A DNA stretch of 64,000 nucleotides from JAOXRU01 sp965247735 (GTDB lineage Bacteria > Bacteroidota > Bacteroidia > Flavobacteriales > Flavobacteriaceae): the NCBI GenBank assembly GCA_965247735.1, contig CBDFHN010000002.1, positions 1,736,001 through 1,800,000 on the forward strand, in the 5' to 3' direction. This document shows, piece by piece, positions 9,071 through 18,051 of the stretch. The notes under the pieces were generated by a model, which searched no databases, was not told the DNA's origin, and was given only the letters and a program-made list of their open reading frames with translations. Numbering within the stretch: position 1 is the first letter of the stretch; the number at the start of each line of letters is the position of its first letter. A program made the position numbers and the translations under genes.

Positions 9071-9303
9071 GAAAATTAGTCACAAATTTACTAGGTAGTC
9101 CAGCATCACCAAAAAAAAATGAAAGCACTCAAGAGTAGCCTTAAAAACAACGAAGTGTTTTTACTGGAAATGGCAACAGGATAAATCAAAAAATCGCTTA
9201 AAAACTCAAACACTATATAGGTAATACGCCTTAAACGACCGAGCATGTTACTTAGCGTATAAATATAAATTTTTCGTTTTGCAACATATTTATCACTTAG
9301 TCA

Positions 9304-9397
9304 ATAACCTCGAGGCAAGTCCATCAGGCATGAGAAGGAATAACTTTAATCATTTCGATGCAAACATCAGAGAATTAAACCAGCTGGTGGGATTAAA
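9304..9397 (+). repeat. palindromic intergenic repeat, copy P2 (degenerate)
   Basis: Shares the order of blocks with copies at 34,574 and 35,987: AACCTCGAGGCAAGTCC, then a GGCAT segment, then ATTAAACCAGCTGGTGGGAT. CCAGCTGG at 9380-9387 is the core palindrome. It accounts for the 66-codon frame found here, which is therefore not treated as a gene. Confidence 0.5.
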
Positions 9398-9794
9398 CTA
9401 CCTCCGAAAAAGCAAAAAAGAGGATGCATTTAGTAAAAAAAATGGAATGCTATATTTAAAATTAAAAAACCCTAGTTAAACATATATCCAATAAACAGTA
9501 GAGGTTAGTCTTTTTTATAAAGATCAATTTCTACTAAATCTAGCCTTTTATTTTCTGCAAAAAATCACTTTCTTCAAGAATTTACAATACAACAGCAAAG
9601 CACTAGCAGCTTAATTTGATATTGGAAGGCTAACGATAGTAATGGCTAAAAAACAGACTCCCATTTATTATTTACATGTAAATAACTGTAATCAATCTCA
9701 TAAAAATTAGCGCCTTGAGATTCAGTTTTGATAAAAAAAAGAGTTCATGAATATTATAAATTTAATTTCTTTTGTTTGCCATAAATTTGCCCTA

Positions 9795-9922
9795 AATGTA
9801 TTTAGTATGTAATAGTAATATTTGTTTTTTCTCAAGAAACTATAGTATTGCTTTTGCATTTGGGATAATAAATACAATGTGCACCCTGGGTATATAAGGT
9901 TATTCCCGGGGTGTTTTTTTTT
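9795..9922 (+). ncRNA. candidate small RNA, copy 1 of 3
   Basis: A TAAATTTG box (9782-9789) sits just before the predicted start. The RNA ends in a terminator: CACCCTGGG (9882-9890) pairs with CCCGGGGTG (9905-9913), then nine T. Compared with copies 2 and 3, an A-U pair in the stem has become G-C by changes on both sides, which supports selection on RNA pairing. The segment TTGCTTTTGCAT ... AATACAATGTGCACCC is conserved in all copies. A frame for a 33-residue peptide is open here but is broken in copy 2, so a coding role is unlikely. Confidence 0.6.
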
Positions 9923-10422
9923 TATAAGTTGTTCTTCACTTATATTATAGTTTAGAAAAAGAGTATCGATAAAAACAAAGGCTTTTTAACTAAAAACAAC
10001 AATACCCTAAGCCAAGAAATCATTTAGTCTCCCCTCCAAGAACATTAAGTAATCCATAAACATTAAACACCAAGTATATTACACAAAATTTAAAAACTAT
10101 AGTCCACTATAAACCTGATTAACCATACAGGCTAATCTTCTTTATAACTATCAAATTCTACTAAATCTAATTTTTTATTCCCTCAAAAAGACAACTTTAT
10201 TAAAAATTTATAATACAACAATAAAATATCAAGGATTTTGATTTAACATTGAAAGACAAACGATAGTAATGGTTAAAAAATAAACTCCATTTTTATTATT
10301 TACATGTAAATACCCATAATTAAAACCATAATTATCAATGGTTTAATTCTCAGTTTTGATAAAAAATGAAGTTCGTGAATGTTTTAAACTTAATCCTTTT
10401 TGTTAGCTGTAAATTTGCCTCT

Positions 10423-10553
10423 AAGTGTATTTAGCATGTAATCGCAATATTTGTTTTTTTTCTTGAAAATACAATTTTGCTTTTGCATATGGGTAAAGTA
10501 AATACAATGTGCACCCTAGGTATTTGAGAGGTTATTGCCTAGGGTGTTTTTTT
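10423..10553 (+). ncRNA. candidate small RNA, copy 2 of 3
   Basis: Promoter box TAAATTTG at 10410-10417. The terminator stem is a perfect 9 bp: CACCCTAGG (10512-10520) with CCTAGGGTG (10538-10546), followed by seven T. Conserved body includes TTTGCTTTTGCATATGGG and AAATACAATGTGCACCC. Confidence 0.6.
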
Positions 10554-11091
10554 AAGTTCTTCACTTTATACCTTAGAAAAAGAGTAGCGTTAGGCTATTT
10601 TACTGAAAACAATAGAATTCTAAGCCAATAAATAATCTAGTACTCCAAAACATTAAATAGGCAATAAGACTTAAATCGCTAAACATATTACATTGAAAAT
10701 TCTGGCAAAATAGAAATTAGGGAAACAATACAGGTTAATGCCTTTTTAAAATTCTAATTTCTACTAAATCTAATTTTTTAATTCCTCTAAAAAAGAACTC
10801 GTCTTTAATAACTAAGGTTTCATATTTTATAAAAACACAAGAATTTATAGTATAACAACAAAGTATTTAGTAGGTTGATTTGATATCGAGAAGCAAGCGA
10901 CAATAATCTGAGTACATTTTAATAAAAAAACTGCATCCTGTTTCTATTATTTATATATAAACAAATACTCATAAGTAAAAACACAATCTCAACCATTTTA
11001 AAACCAGTAAACTAAAACTCTTTTACGAAAAAAAAGAGAATTCATGAATGTTTTATATTCAATACCTTTTACTTGCCATAAATTTGCTCTT

Positions 11092-11220
11092 AAGTGTATT
11101 TATCATGTAATCTTAAATATCTGTTTTTTCTTAAAAAAACAGTGTTGTTTTTGCATATTGGGATAGTAAATACAGTGTGCACCCTAGGCAGATGTGGTTA
11201 GTTGAACCTAGGGTGTTTTT
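11092..11220 (+). ncRNA. candidate small RNA, copy 3 of 3
   Basis: Promoter box TAAATTTG at 11079-11086. Perfect 9-bp terminator stem CACCCTAGG (11180-11188) with CCTAGGGTG (11207-11215) and a T-rich tail. The loop is different from the other copies while the stem is kept, as expected for a functional terminator or RNA 3' end. Confidence 0.6.
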
Positions 11221-11280
11221 GTTTTTATAGTAACATCATTACTTTTAAAATAAAACTATAAACATCTCAAATTAAAAACA

Positions 11281-11436
11281 GGTGAAAACAAAATTTCTAA
11301 TCTAGGCAATGGTGTTAACTATTGGTATTTCTGGGAGCAAGATATACTGGTTCTACAACTGTATTGGATGCGATGATTACACTAGTGGATATTCTATAGA
11401 TACTGACCCCCCATTCTAGTCATACTGACCCGTCTA
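11281..11436. other. IS debris of uncertain origin
   Basis: Short stretch between the RNA array and the truncated ISAs1 transposase. It contains ACTGACCCCCCATTCTAG and CATACTGACCCG, phrases that look like end sequences of IS21-type elements, but no transposase frame is intact. The truncation point of the ISAs1 gene falls at the right edge. Confidence 0.3.
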
Positions 11437-11592
11437 CTAATTTGGTATTGATTTCCCTTTACAGCAAGTATGTAATTGGCATCATTTTTTATAACCGCAA
11501 TATCAGTTTGAGTGTACATTGCATCTATTGTAATTATATTACCAGCTACACACAAAGTGTCAAGCAATTCCGGAATCGCAGTAATCTCATTA
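11437..11592 (-). pseudogene. ISAs1-family transposase, C-terminal fragment
   Basis: Translating the minus strand gives NEITAIPELLDTL ... ITIDAMYTQTDIAVI ... YILAVKGNQYQI, the middle/C-terminal region of ISAs1-type DDE transposases. It continues the fragment at 12,613-13,132, from which it is separated by the IS982-type insertion, and is truncated at about 11,437. Confidence 0.75.
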
Positions 11593-12612
11593 ACGTGAGT
11601 TTGACCTAAGCAATAGCTTTATTAGGTAGCATATTCGGAATTTTAATAGACGGTTTTTTTGGTAAGAAAGAATAAGCGATCAAACCAGTTATCATATTTG
11701 TTATAAAATTGTCAAATGATCTATGCCTAGAATGTTCAATTTGGCAAGTGTTTTTGAGTACATCGTTTACCGTTTCAATAATAGCTCTTTTTCTTAGAAT
11801 TACTTTGTCCATAAAGTCCATTGCTTTTTTTTTCATGTTTTTACGAACTTTTGTGATAAGATGAATTCCGTCTACAAACAATCTATCGAACAAATCTTTA
11901 CCGATATAACCTTTGTCGCCAAAAATTTTTCCAAATATTTTATTGTGAAATTTCTTTTGTTTTAGCGGGAACCTGTCATCTACATTGGCTTGAGTAAGCA
12001 TGAAATCAACAATTTCTCCTCTATCATTACAAACTAGATGAAGCTTGAAACCAAAATACCACCCCATTGTACCGTAACTTTTTTTAGCGATATCTTTAAA
12101 AACTTGATGCTGCTTTTCTCGTTTGTAATGACATACTTTTAATGGCGTAGAATCAATAAAAGAGATACCTGTACAATCACCTAAACAATACATCTTCATA
12201 AAAACAGCCAAAGGTTGAGTGACCTTTTTTTGAAGCTCTACAAATCTATTATATGAAACACAATCTGGAAACAAATCTGTCATATGTTTACACACATGAT
12301 TTAAGTAAAAGTGTTTAAGGTTTCGATACGATTTTAGATGGAATAAAATAAGTATGGTCATCACTTCACTATCGGACATTTTAAACTTCCTATTGCATTT
12401 TTTTCTAGTTGAACCATCAGAAATACTGTTTTTAGCTATTACTAAGGCATATTCTTTGGAAAAATCGTCAAGTTTACAGAATATTTCAATAATTTTATCG
12501 TCAGAAATCATAAGCAGAATGCTTGTAATAAATTAAAAATCAACACTTTAACCTACAAAATATTCTGCTTTTTCTATGTTTTTTGCCCCATTATATTACA
12601 TCGAACTCACGT
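11593..12612 (-). mobile_element. IS982-family insertion sequence (1,020 bp), inserted in an ISAs1 gene
   Basis: Terminal inverted repeats start ACGTGAGTTTGACC at the left and ACGTGAGTTCGATG at the right end read inward. TCATTA at 11587-11592 and 12613-12618 is a 6-bp target duplication. Removing the element and one TCATTA copy rejoins the interrupted ISAs1 reading frame (EKSNE followed by ITAIPELL). It carries one transposase gene. Confidence 0.88.
11606..12511 (-). CDS. IS982-family transposase
   Basis: 301 residues, the usual length for this family. Features: N-terminal helical region, then DDE-type core with FIDSTPLKVCHYKR, the K-rich segment GWYFGFKLHLVCNDRGEIV (second part of the DDE core), IFGDKGYIGKDLF and the C-terminal RAIIETVNDVLKN ... 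IEHSRHRS block with the Glu. The frame is intact, so the element may be active. It fills almost the whole element between the inverted repeats. Confidence 0.92.
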   Translation of the reverse strand: MISDDKIIEIFCKLDDFSKEYALVIAKNSISDGSTRKKCNRKFKMSDSEVMTILILFHLKSYRNLKHFYLNHVCKHMTDLFPDCVSYNRFVELQKKVTQPLAVFMKMYCLGDCTGISFIDSTPLKVCHYKREKQHQVFKDIAKKSYGTMGWYFGFKLHLVCNDRGEIVDFMLTQANVDDRFPLKQKKFHNKIFGKIFGDKGYIGKDLFDRLFVDGIHLITKVRKNMKKKAMDFMDKVILRKRAIIETVNDVLKNTCQIEHSRHRSFDNFITNMITGLIAYSFLPKKPSIKIPNMLPNKAIA

Positions 12613-13132
12613 TCATTAGATTTTTCATTGACTCTAATTTGACCCAAAACTAAATTATTCTGATCAGCCCATGCACTAACCATATGTACAGGTGATTTTT
12701 TTCCATTTGATTTTGCTCCTCTAAGAGATTTTCCATCAATAACTATTACTTGCCCTTTTGAGATAATTGAAATTGAATTGACCCATTCTATAAAACATGT
12801 TTCAAGTTGAGAGCTGTCTATCGCCGAGAACACCCTGTTTATAGTATCTTCCGATGGTATTCCATTTGGTAATTGTAGAAATTTCCTTAAAAAATCTTCT
12901 TTTGAACAAGCAAACTCAACCTTTTGTTTCCATGTTTACTCATTCTTTTTTATTTTATAAGTATTCGTGATGTGCTTCGCAGTTCTGCGCCACAAATGAC
13001 TGAAATTATCCCAATAAGGAGGATGTCAACCAAGTTGTGCAACTTGTTTACATTACTTCTAGGGTCTTCTACGTTGCCAAAAATATTTATTATTTTGCTG
13101 CCTGAATCCACACATATATTCCTGACTATCAA
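12613..13132 (-). pseudogene. ISAs1-family transposase, broken N-terminal part
   Basis: Two pieces in different frames. 12,950-13,132 encodes the start (IFGNVEDPRSNVNKLHNLVDILLIGIISVICGAE, given here in family terms: DUF4372/DDE_Tnp_1-associated N-terminus). 12,613-12,833 encodes VIDGKSLRGAKSNGKKSPVH and MVSAWADQNNLVLGQIRVNE. Between them about 50 bp of foreign DNA disrupts the frame before WKQKVEFACSKED. IS982 interrupts the 3' side. The gene is clearly dead. Confidence 0.8.
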
Positions 13133-13160
13133 TATTGTATACGAATTATTAATAATATAA

Positions 13161-13720
13161 ACAATCAGAATTCAAAGAAGTTAACTTAAAAAAGTGTGTG
13201 TTTGCCCTGGACATATTAGGAATATTCTTGTTTCTCCATATTTTAATACCCATACATTAACTGATTAATGAAGTAGGTTATATATATCAATAAAACTTAT
13301 GTGATTGGTTGGCTCAAACTATAAATCTGCTTTCTTTTTTGCTCTTAATCCAGATAAAACAATTATTCTAAGCGCTTGCTTATTTAATTTCCAATTGACA
13401 TCCCTTTTAATAATTTAACTATGCGAAAGATAAAAATCAGCTAGTTATTTTAGGCATATCTCCCTATAAAGTTAAGATTTTGTTAAAACGTAACGTAATC
13501 GGTGTCACTAAAAAACACAACCTTTTGTATCCTTTTACACCACTCATTTGGTGAAAAAACTGAAGTTCTCCCCGACTCCACAAATAACTTAACTAACCCC
13601 TGTATTTGCAGGGGTTTTGTTTCTTCCATTTAATACACACTCGGAAATCATCAATAATTTTCACAAAAGATACCCCATTGATAGCTTAATTATCTGTTTT
13701 TTACTATACTAAAAAAATCG
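13161..13720. other. gene-free gap between IS debris and sugar locus
   Basis: AT-rich, no gene. It contains a hairpin at about 13,538-13,553 (CACCA ... TGGTG), a stretch AGTTCTCCCCGACTCCACA (about 13,564-13,582) that looks like the 3' end of a tRNA-like gene, and a plus-strand terminator at 13,595-13,622. Confidence 0.4.
13595..13622 (+). terminator. rho-independent terminator (plus strand)
   Basis: AACCCCTG (13595-13602), 6-nt loop, CAGGGGTT (13609-13616), then TTGTTT. A T tract is present only in the plus direction, yet no plus-strand gene precedes it in the last 500 bp. It may have belonged to a lost RNA gene. Confidence 0.65.
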
Positions 13721-14455
13721 CTATAGCTTTTTAATTTTAATATTTCTATACCACACTTTATCACCATGATCCTGTAACCCTATGTGCCCTGTCTGGTACT
13801 TTCCAAAAACTTTCCAGTCTTTAAATTTAGACTTCGCAATCATTTTATTCCATTCTTCACCATGAACAGGAAACTCAACTATTACTTTCCCATTTAATGA
13901 TGCACTTCCTGTATTTGACTTATGATCTATCTTTATTACACATATATTCCATTCGCCAGCAGGATTACATACATCATAAGCTGGCTGTACCATATCATAT
14001 AAAGCACCAGCTTGGTGAAACTTTGGATTTGCCAATGCGTCTGGATGCCTTTCGTTATCTAAAACTTGAATTTCTGGACCTGTTTCATATGCTTCAGCAT
14101 AAACTTCATTTTCAAAAATCCCCCAAAAAATACCGCTATTTCCTCCTTCGGAAACCTTCCACTCAAGAGATAAAACAAAATCAGTAAACTTCTCTTTGGT
14201 AATAATGTTTTTCCCTCCATGTTCTCCAGGGGTAAATGCCATAGCTCCATTTTCAATAGACCATTCAGCATATAAACTATCAGATAAATATCCACGCCAA
14301 TTATCTAAAGAAGACCCGTCAAAAAGAGTAATCCATTCGCCTGTTACTTTTTTATCAAGATTTTTTTCGTCTTCTTTTTTTATAGTATTGCTTTTTTCTT
14401 GCTTACAAGAAGTCACTACTAGCAACACAAATAATATACTAATTATTGATTTCAT
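13721..14455 (-). CDS. DUF1080 lipoprotein (3-keto-glycoside hydrolase/lyase-like), small form
   Basis: 244 residues. Signal peptide with lipobox VVTSC, so probably a periplasmic or surface lipoprotein. DUF1080 (3-keto-disaccharide hydrolase, PF06439) covers ~40-244: WITLFDGSSLDNWRG, NSGIFWGIFE, GPEIQVLDNERHPDA, GEWNICVIKI, GHIGLQDHGDKVWYRNIKI. The fold is concanavalin-like; characterised members act on 3-keto-glycosides. Last gene of a five-gene minus-strand operon, 51 nt after the isomerase. Paralogue of the protein at 22,862. Exact substrate unknown. Confidence 0.88.
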   Translation of the reverse strand: MKSIISILFVLLVVTSCKQEKSNTIKKEDEKNLDKKVTGEWITLFDGSSLDNWRGYLSDSLYAEWSIENGAMAFTPGEHGGKNIITKEKFTDFVLSLEWKVSEGGNSGIFWGIFENEVYAEAYETGPEIQVLDNERHPDALANPKFHQAGALYDMVQPAYDVCNPAGEWNICVIKIDHKSNTGSASLNGKVIVEFPVHGEEWNKMIAKSKFKDWKVFGKYQTGHIGLQDHGDKVWYRNIKIKKL

Positions 14456-14506
14456 ATCTATATATCTTAATTTTGAAATGTATATTTTTTGACAAAAATT
14501 AGCTGC

Positions 14507-15559
14507 CTAGATACCCAGTATTTTCCTCAACTGTTCCTCATCAGTTTTGTTTCCTGCAAAATCATCAAAACTTTTTTCGGCTGCTTCAATAATATGTTTT
14601 GCTATAAAAGGTGCTCCTTCTTTTGCTCCTTGGATGGAAGATTTTATACAGCACTCCCATTCCATAACAGCCCAAACATCACAAGAATATTTTGTTAGTT
14701 TTGAAAATATACTTTTAAAATCTACTTGCCCATCGCCTAATGATCTAAAGCGTCCTGCCCTGTCTTTCCAATCGGCATAACCTCCATAAACACCTTGTTT
14801 CCCTGTTGGGTTAAATTCGGCATCTTTTACATGAAATGCTTTAATATATTCGTGATAATGATCTATAAAAGCCAAATAGTCCAATTGTTGTAGTACAAAA
14901 TGTGATGGGTCATATAAAATATTAACTCGCTTATGATCACCTGTTGCTTCTAAGAAACGTTCAAATGAAATCCCATCATGTAAATCCTCTCCAGGGTGAA
15001 GCTCATAACATACATCTACTCCAATTTCATCAAAATGATTTAAAATCGGAAGCCAACGATTAGCCAATTCTTTAAAACCCATTTCTACCAATCCATTAGG
15101 CCGTTGTGGCCATGGATACATAGTGTGCCACATTAAAGCTCCTGAAAATGTTGCATGAGTATTTAAGTCTAGTCTTCGGCTTGCGGTTCCAGATTTTTTT
15201 ACAAAATCTATAGCCCATTCTGTTCTTGCTTTTGGATTTTTTCTAACTGACTCTGGAGCAAAACCATCAAACATAGTATCGTAGGCCGGGTTTACCGCCA
15301 CTAACTGTCCTTGTAAATGCGATGAAAGTTCTGTTATTTCTAAGCCATATGATGCTACTTTACCTTTTAACTCATCACAATAGGTCTGACTTTCAGCTGC
15401 TCTATTAATATCAATTAATCTAGATTCCCAAGTGGGAATTTGAACACCTTTATATCCTAAATCTGCAGCCCATTTACACATTCCATCAAGTGAATTAAAT
15501 GGCGCTTCACTTCCAGTAAATTGTGCTAAAAAAACAGCAGGTCCTTTTATTGTTTTCAT
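14507..15559 (-). CDS. sugar phosphate isomerase/epimerase-family TIM-barrel protein
   Basis: 350 residues from ATG at 15557-15559. AP-endonuclease-2/xylose-isomerase-like TIM barrel: metal-binding candidates occur in CYELHPGEDLHDG (Glu, His), NILYDPSHF (Asp, His), AFHVKDAEF (His, Asp) and VMEWEC (Glu). The frame is open 40 codons further to 15679, but that part is the dispersed repeat (DVPRDRFNKNKYRHM) and would overlap the upstream gene, so the ATG inside the repeat is taken as start. No signal peptide, so cytosolic. Likely isomerises or epimerises a keto sugar made by neighbours. Confidence 0.88.
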   Translation of the reverse strand: MKTIKGPAVFLAQFTGSEAPFNSLDGMCKWAADLGYKGVQIPTWESRLIDINRAAESQTYCDELKGKVASYGLEITELSSHLQGQLVAVNPAYDTMFDGFAPESVRKNPKARTEWAIDFVKKSGTASRRLDLNTHATFSGALMWHTMYPWPQRPNGLVEMGFKELANRWLPILNHFDEIGVDVCYELHPGEDLHDGISFERFLEATGDHKRVNILYDPSHFVLQQLDYLAFIDHYHEYIKAFHVKDAEFNPTGKQGVYGGYADWKDRAGRFRSLGDGQVDFKSIFSKLTKYSCDVWAVMEWECCIKSSIQGAKEGAPFIAKHIIEAAEKSFDDFAGNKTDEEQLRKILGI

Positions 15560-15640
15560 GTGTCTATACTTATTTTTATTAAACCGGTCACGTGGTACAT
15601 CCTTAATAATCATCTCTTTAAACGAAAACCCTTTATTTAC
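15554..15640 (-). repeat. dispersed start-codon repeat, copy L2
   Basis: Minus-strand sequence ATTAAGGATGTACCACGTGA ... TAAGTATAGACACATGAAA. The final ATG (15557-15559) is the likely start codon of the TIM-barrel isomerase. Relative to copy L3 small indels put the repeat in frame with that gene, where it reads KDVPRDRFNKNKYRHM. Confidence 0.7.
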
Positions 15641-15663
15641 AGCTTTCCCATCCTTTATTAAAC

Positions 15664-16797
15664 CTATATATCTAGCCAAACATTCCCAGACTTATGAGAT
15701 TCAACACATTTTTCTATAAATTTCATACCACGTACACCATCATTCATTGTGGGATATTCTCCGCTATCATAGGGCTCTTTTCTTATTGCTTTTGCTACAC
15801 CATGATAAATATTCCCCATTGAATCAAATATCCCCTCAGGATGCCCTGGCGGTAATTTAGTTCCGCCTAATGAGACCTCTCCATTATATGCATGTCCAGG
15901 TTTTAATATTTGTAAAGGGGTATCATCCGTTAAATAATATAAATAATTCGGATTTTCTTGTTTCCAATTAAACCCTCCTTTTGTTCCGTAAATTTTTACT
16001 TCAAGTCCATTTTCTTCTCCCGTAGCAATTTGACTTGCCCGTATAACACCTTTTACATATTCTGAAAAACGTATTAATATGGTTCCATCAACATCTAATT
16101 GATTGTCTTCATACCTAGTATTTAGGTCCGCTAAAATAGATTTAATCTCTAATCCAGTTAAATACTCAGCCATATTAAAAGCATGTGTTCCAATATCTCC
16201 AACACAACTGCTTATTCCAGCTTTTTTAGGATCCAAACGCCATATTGTTTTTCGCAATTCTTTATCTAATAGTATAGGATTTATCCACCCTTGGTAATAT
16301 TGAATATCTACTTTTTGTACTTCTCCTATCATTCCAGACTGAATCATTTCTCGCATTTGGCGAATCATAGGATACCCTGTATAGGTATATGTTACCGCAA
16401 AAATGGTATTTGATTTCTCAAGCACATTCTCCAAAATATTAGCCTCTGTAAGGTTGGTCGTTAATGGCTTTTCGCATATAACATGAAACCCATTTTCAAT
16501 CAATTTTTTTGCCATAGGGAAATGCAAAAAATTTGGTGTAAGCACCGACACTACTTCTATTCTTTCAGATGCTGTAAGTTTTAACTCCTCTTCAATAAAG
16601 GTATCAAAATCAGCATAAGTACGATTTATAGGTAATCCCAATTTCTGTGAAAAACTTATATTTTCTTCCCAATTGAGATTAAAAACACCTCCAACTATTT
16701 GGTATTTATCATACATTGAAGAGGCTACTCGGTGCAACACACCTATAAGTGAATCTCCCCCACCGCCAAGTATTCCTAATCTTATTTTTTCTGACAT
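15664..16797 (-). CDS. Gfo/Idh/MocA-family NAD(P)-dependent oxidoreductase
   Basis: 377 residues. N-terminal Rossmann fold (LGILGGGGDSLIG, residues ~7-19; GGVFNLN), the family signature HVICEKPLTTN at ~residue 100, then the alpha/beta domain with HAFNMAEYLTG. No signal peptide, so cytosolic. Family members oxidise or reduce sugars and cyclitols, including C3 oxidation of glucosides. Starts 27 nt after the MFS gene; the following isomerase gene begins about 105 nt downstream. Substrate is not determined. Confidence 0.9.
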   Translation of the reverse strand: MSEKIRLGILGGGGDSLIGVLHRVASSMYDKYQIVGGVFNLNWEENISFSQKLGLPINRTYADFDTFIEEELKLTASERIEVVSVLTPNFLHFPMAKKLIENGFHVICEKPLTTNLTEANILENVLEKSNTIFAVTYTYTGYPMIRQMREMIQSGMIGEVQKVDIQYYQGWINPILLDKELRKTIWRLDPKKAGISSCVGDIGTHAFNMAEYLTGLEIKSILADLNTRYEDNQLDVDGTILIRFSEYVKGVIRASQIATGEENGLEVKIYGTKGGFNWKQENPNYLYYLTDDTPLQILKPGHAYNGEVSLGGTKLPPGHPEGIFDSMGNIYHGVAKAIRKEPYDSGEYPTMNDGVRGMKFIEKCVESHKSGNVWLDI

Positions 16798-16824
16798 TAT
16801 TTATAATTGAATTTTCTTTTATTC

Positions 16825-18051
16825 CTACTCACCTATCTGTGCTATCCTTAGATGCTCAATTTTCTTTCGTACTAGAAATAAAACCCCATAAAGCAATATC
16901 AATGCCAATGGAAAAAACATCATATAGCTTAACGTTTCTCTTCCCGCTACAACTTCAGCGGCTTCAGCTGTCGCTCCAGAAGCTAAAGCAGCTTCACGAC
17001 CTTTATCTAACCAAGAACCAATTACAGGTTGCCATATCCCTGTTGCTAACATTCCTGCTCCACCAACTAAAGACATACCTAAAGCTCCTGTTTTTGGCAA
17101 ATATTCTGACACAAATCCAATTGTAGTAGGCCAAAAATAACAAACTCCGATAGCAAATAAGATTGCCGACATATAGATAAGAACCGAGCCTTCCACTACA
17201 CTCATAGCATAAACAGCTATAGTAGTTAGGATAGCTGACATCCACAAAACTCCAACAGGATTTAGCTTATGAACCAATGGTCCTGCAAAATAACGCCCTA
17301 ATGCCATAATAGTAGTAATCATGGCAAAAACAAGCATGGGATTTACACCTGTGCTTCCCAATATTTTTTCTACCCATTGCTGTACTCCTAGCTCCGAAGT
17401 AGCAGACAATGTCATACAAATCACTATAAACAAGAACAAAGGACTTGCTAAGCTTTTAATATTTAATGCCGTATTTGTTTCGATATGCTGACTCTCTGGA
17501 AATTTTTGCTTAAAAAACATAACCCCATAAATAAGAGTTGGTACAAACATAATAGCTATCTGCGCTTGCCAACCAAGCCCTAAATAACTCATTAAACCAG
17601 AAATTAATGCCCCAATAGCAAGTCCTCCTGGAAACCAAACATGAAACTTATTTAACATAGCAGTTCGGTTGTTCGTATACATATCTGCAATCATCGGATT
17701 ACACGCAGCTTCTACAGATCCATTAGCAAATCCAATTAATAAAGATGAAATTAAAAGCGTAGCAAAACCACCAGCAAAAATCGTCATCAAAAGTCCTATT
17801 AGATGAGAAGCAAAGGCCATGACCATTAACTTTCTAGCCCCTAATTGATTGTAAAGCAACCCTCCTAAAATAGTTGCAATAGGAAACCCTCCAATCGCCA
17901 TAGCATTTATCCAACCCAATTCTGCATTTGTAAGCTCAAACTGAACCCCCAAATCTGTTAATATTCCTGCTCTAATAGCAAAGGTCATAGCAGTAACTAC
18001 CAATGAAATACTAGCTGCTATAAAAATCTGATTTTTATTTACTTCTTTCAT
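16825..18051 (-). CDS. MFS sugar transporter
   Basis: 408 residues with about 12 hydrophobic segments. The AELGWINAMAIGGFPIATILGG region and YNQLGARKLMV correspond to TM1-TM2 and the A-loop of major facilitator proteins of the NarK/FucP-like sugar group. Expected to import a mono- or disaccharide derivative across the inner membrane for the cytosolic oxidoreductase and isomerase. Its ATG (18049-18051) is the last codon of a dispersed repeat and overlaps the stop of a possible 31-residue leader frame (ATGA). Confidence 0.9.
   Translation of the reverse strand: MKEVNKNQIFIAASISLVVTAMTFAIRAGILTDLGVQFELTNAELGWINAMAIGGFPIATILGGLLYNQLGARKLMVMAFASHLIGLLMTIFAGGFATLLISSLLIGFANGSVEAACNPMIADMYTNNRTAMLNKFHVWFPGGLAIGALISGLMSYLGLGWQAQIAIMFVPTLIYGVMFFKQKFPESQHIETNTALNIKSLASPLFLFIVICMTLSATSELGVQQWVEKILGSTGVNPMLVFAMITTIMALGRYFAGPLVHKLNPVGVLWMSAILTTIAVYAMSVVEGSVLIYMSAILFAIGVCYFWPTTIGFVSEYLPKTGALGMSLVGGAGMLATGIWQPVIGSWLDKGREAALASGATAEAAEVVAGRETLSYMMFFPLALILLYGVLFLVRKKIEHLRIAQIGE

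Larger units (their letters stand above)
7846..9102 (+). mobile_element. IS3-family insertion sequence, copy 2 (1,257 bp)
   Basis: Same length and orientation as the copy at 850-2106. Ends TGGAGTGTCTACC and TAGGTAGTCCA. GCA at 7843-7845 and 9103-9105 is a possible 3-bp target duplication; shifting the ends by one base gives 5 bp (AGCAT), so the exact duplication is ambiguous. Together the two copies bracket module A in direct orientation. Confidence 0.93.
9500..11225 (+). repeat. tandem array of three ~630-bp units, each ending in an RNA gene
   Basis: Three diverged direct repeats. The landmark CTACTAAATC is at 9531, 10158 and 10761; ACATGTAAAT-type blocks follow; then TAAATTTG at 9782, 10410 and 11079; then a hairpin plus T run at 9882, 10512 and 11180. 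Spacing of the landmarks is about 600-670 bp. Most of the DNA between RNA genes has drifted, while the ~130 bp before each hairpin is best conserved. No protein gene is visible in this 2.5-kb stretch between IS3 copy 2 and the IS982 region. Confidence 0.75.

Noticed and set aside
9279..9479. 66-codon plus frame
   Set aside because: It coincides with palindromic repeat copy P2 and has no recognisable protein features.
9800..9900. 33-residue peptide encoded in RNA copy 1
   Set aside because: Frame is broken by an indel in copy 2 and starts with GTG in copy 3; RNA structure is better conserved than the peptide.
14196..14492. 98-codon plus frame opposite the DUF1080 gene
   Set aside because: Antisense shadow of a gene with strong family motifs.
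15560..15679. 40-codon N-terminal extension of the TIM-barrel isomerase
   Set aside because: The extension is made of the dispersed repeat and overlaps the upstream gene; the family begins at the MKTIKGPAVF start.
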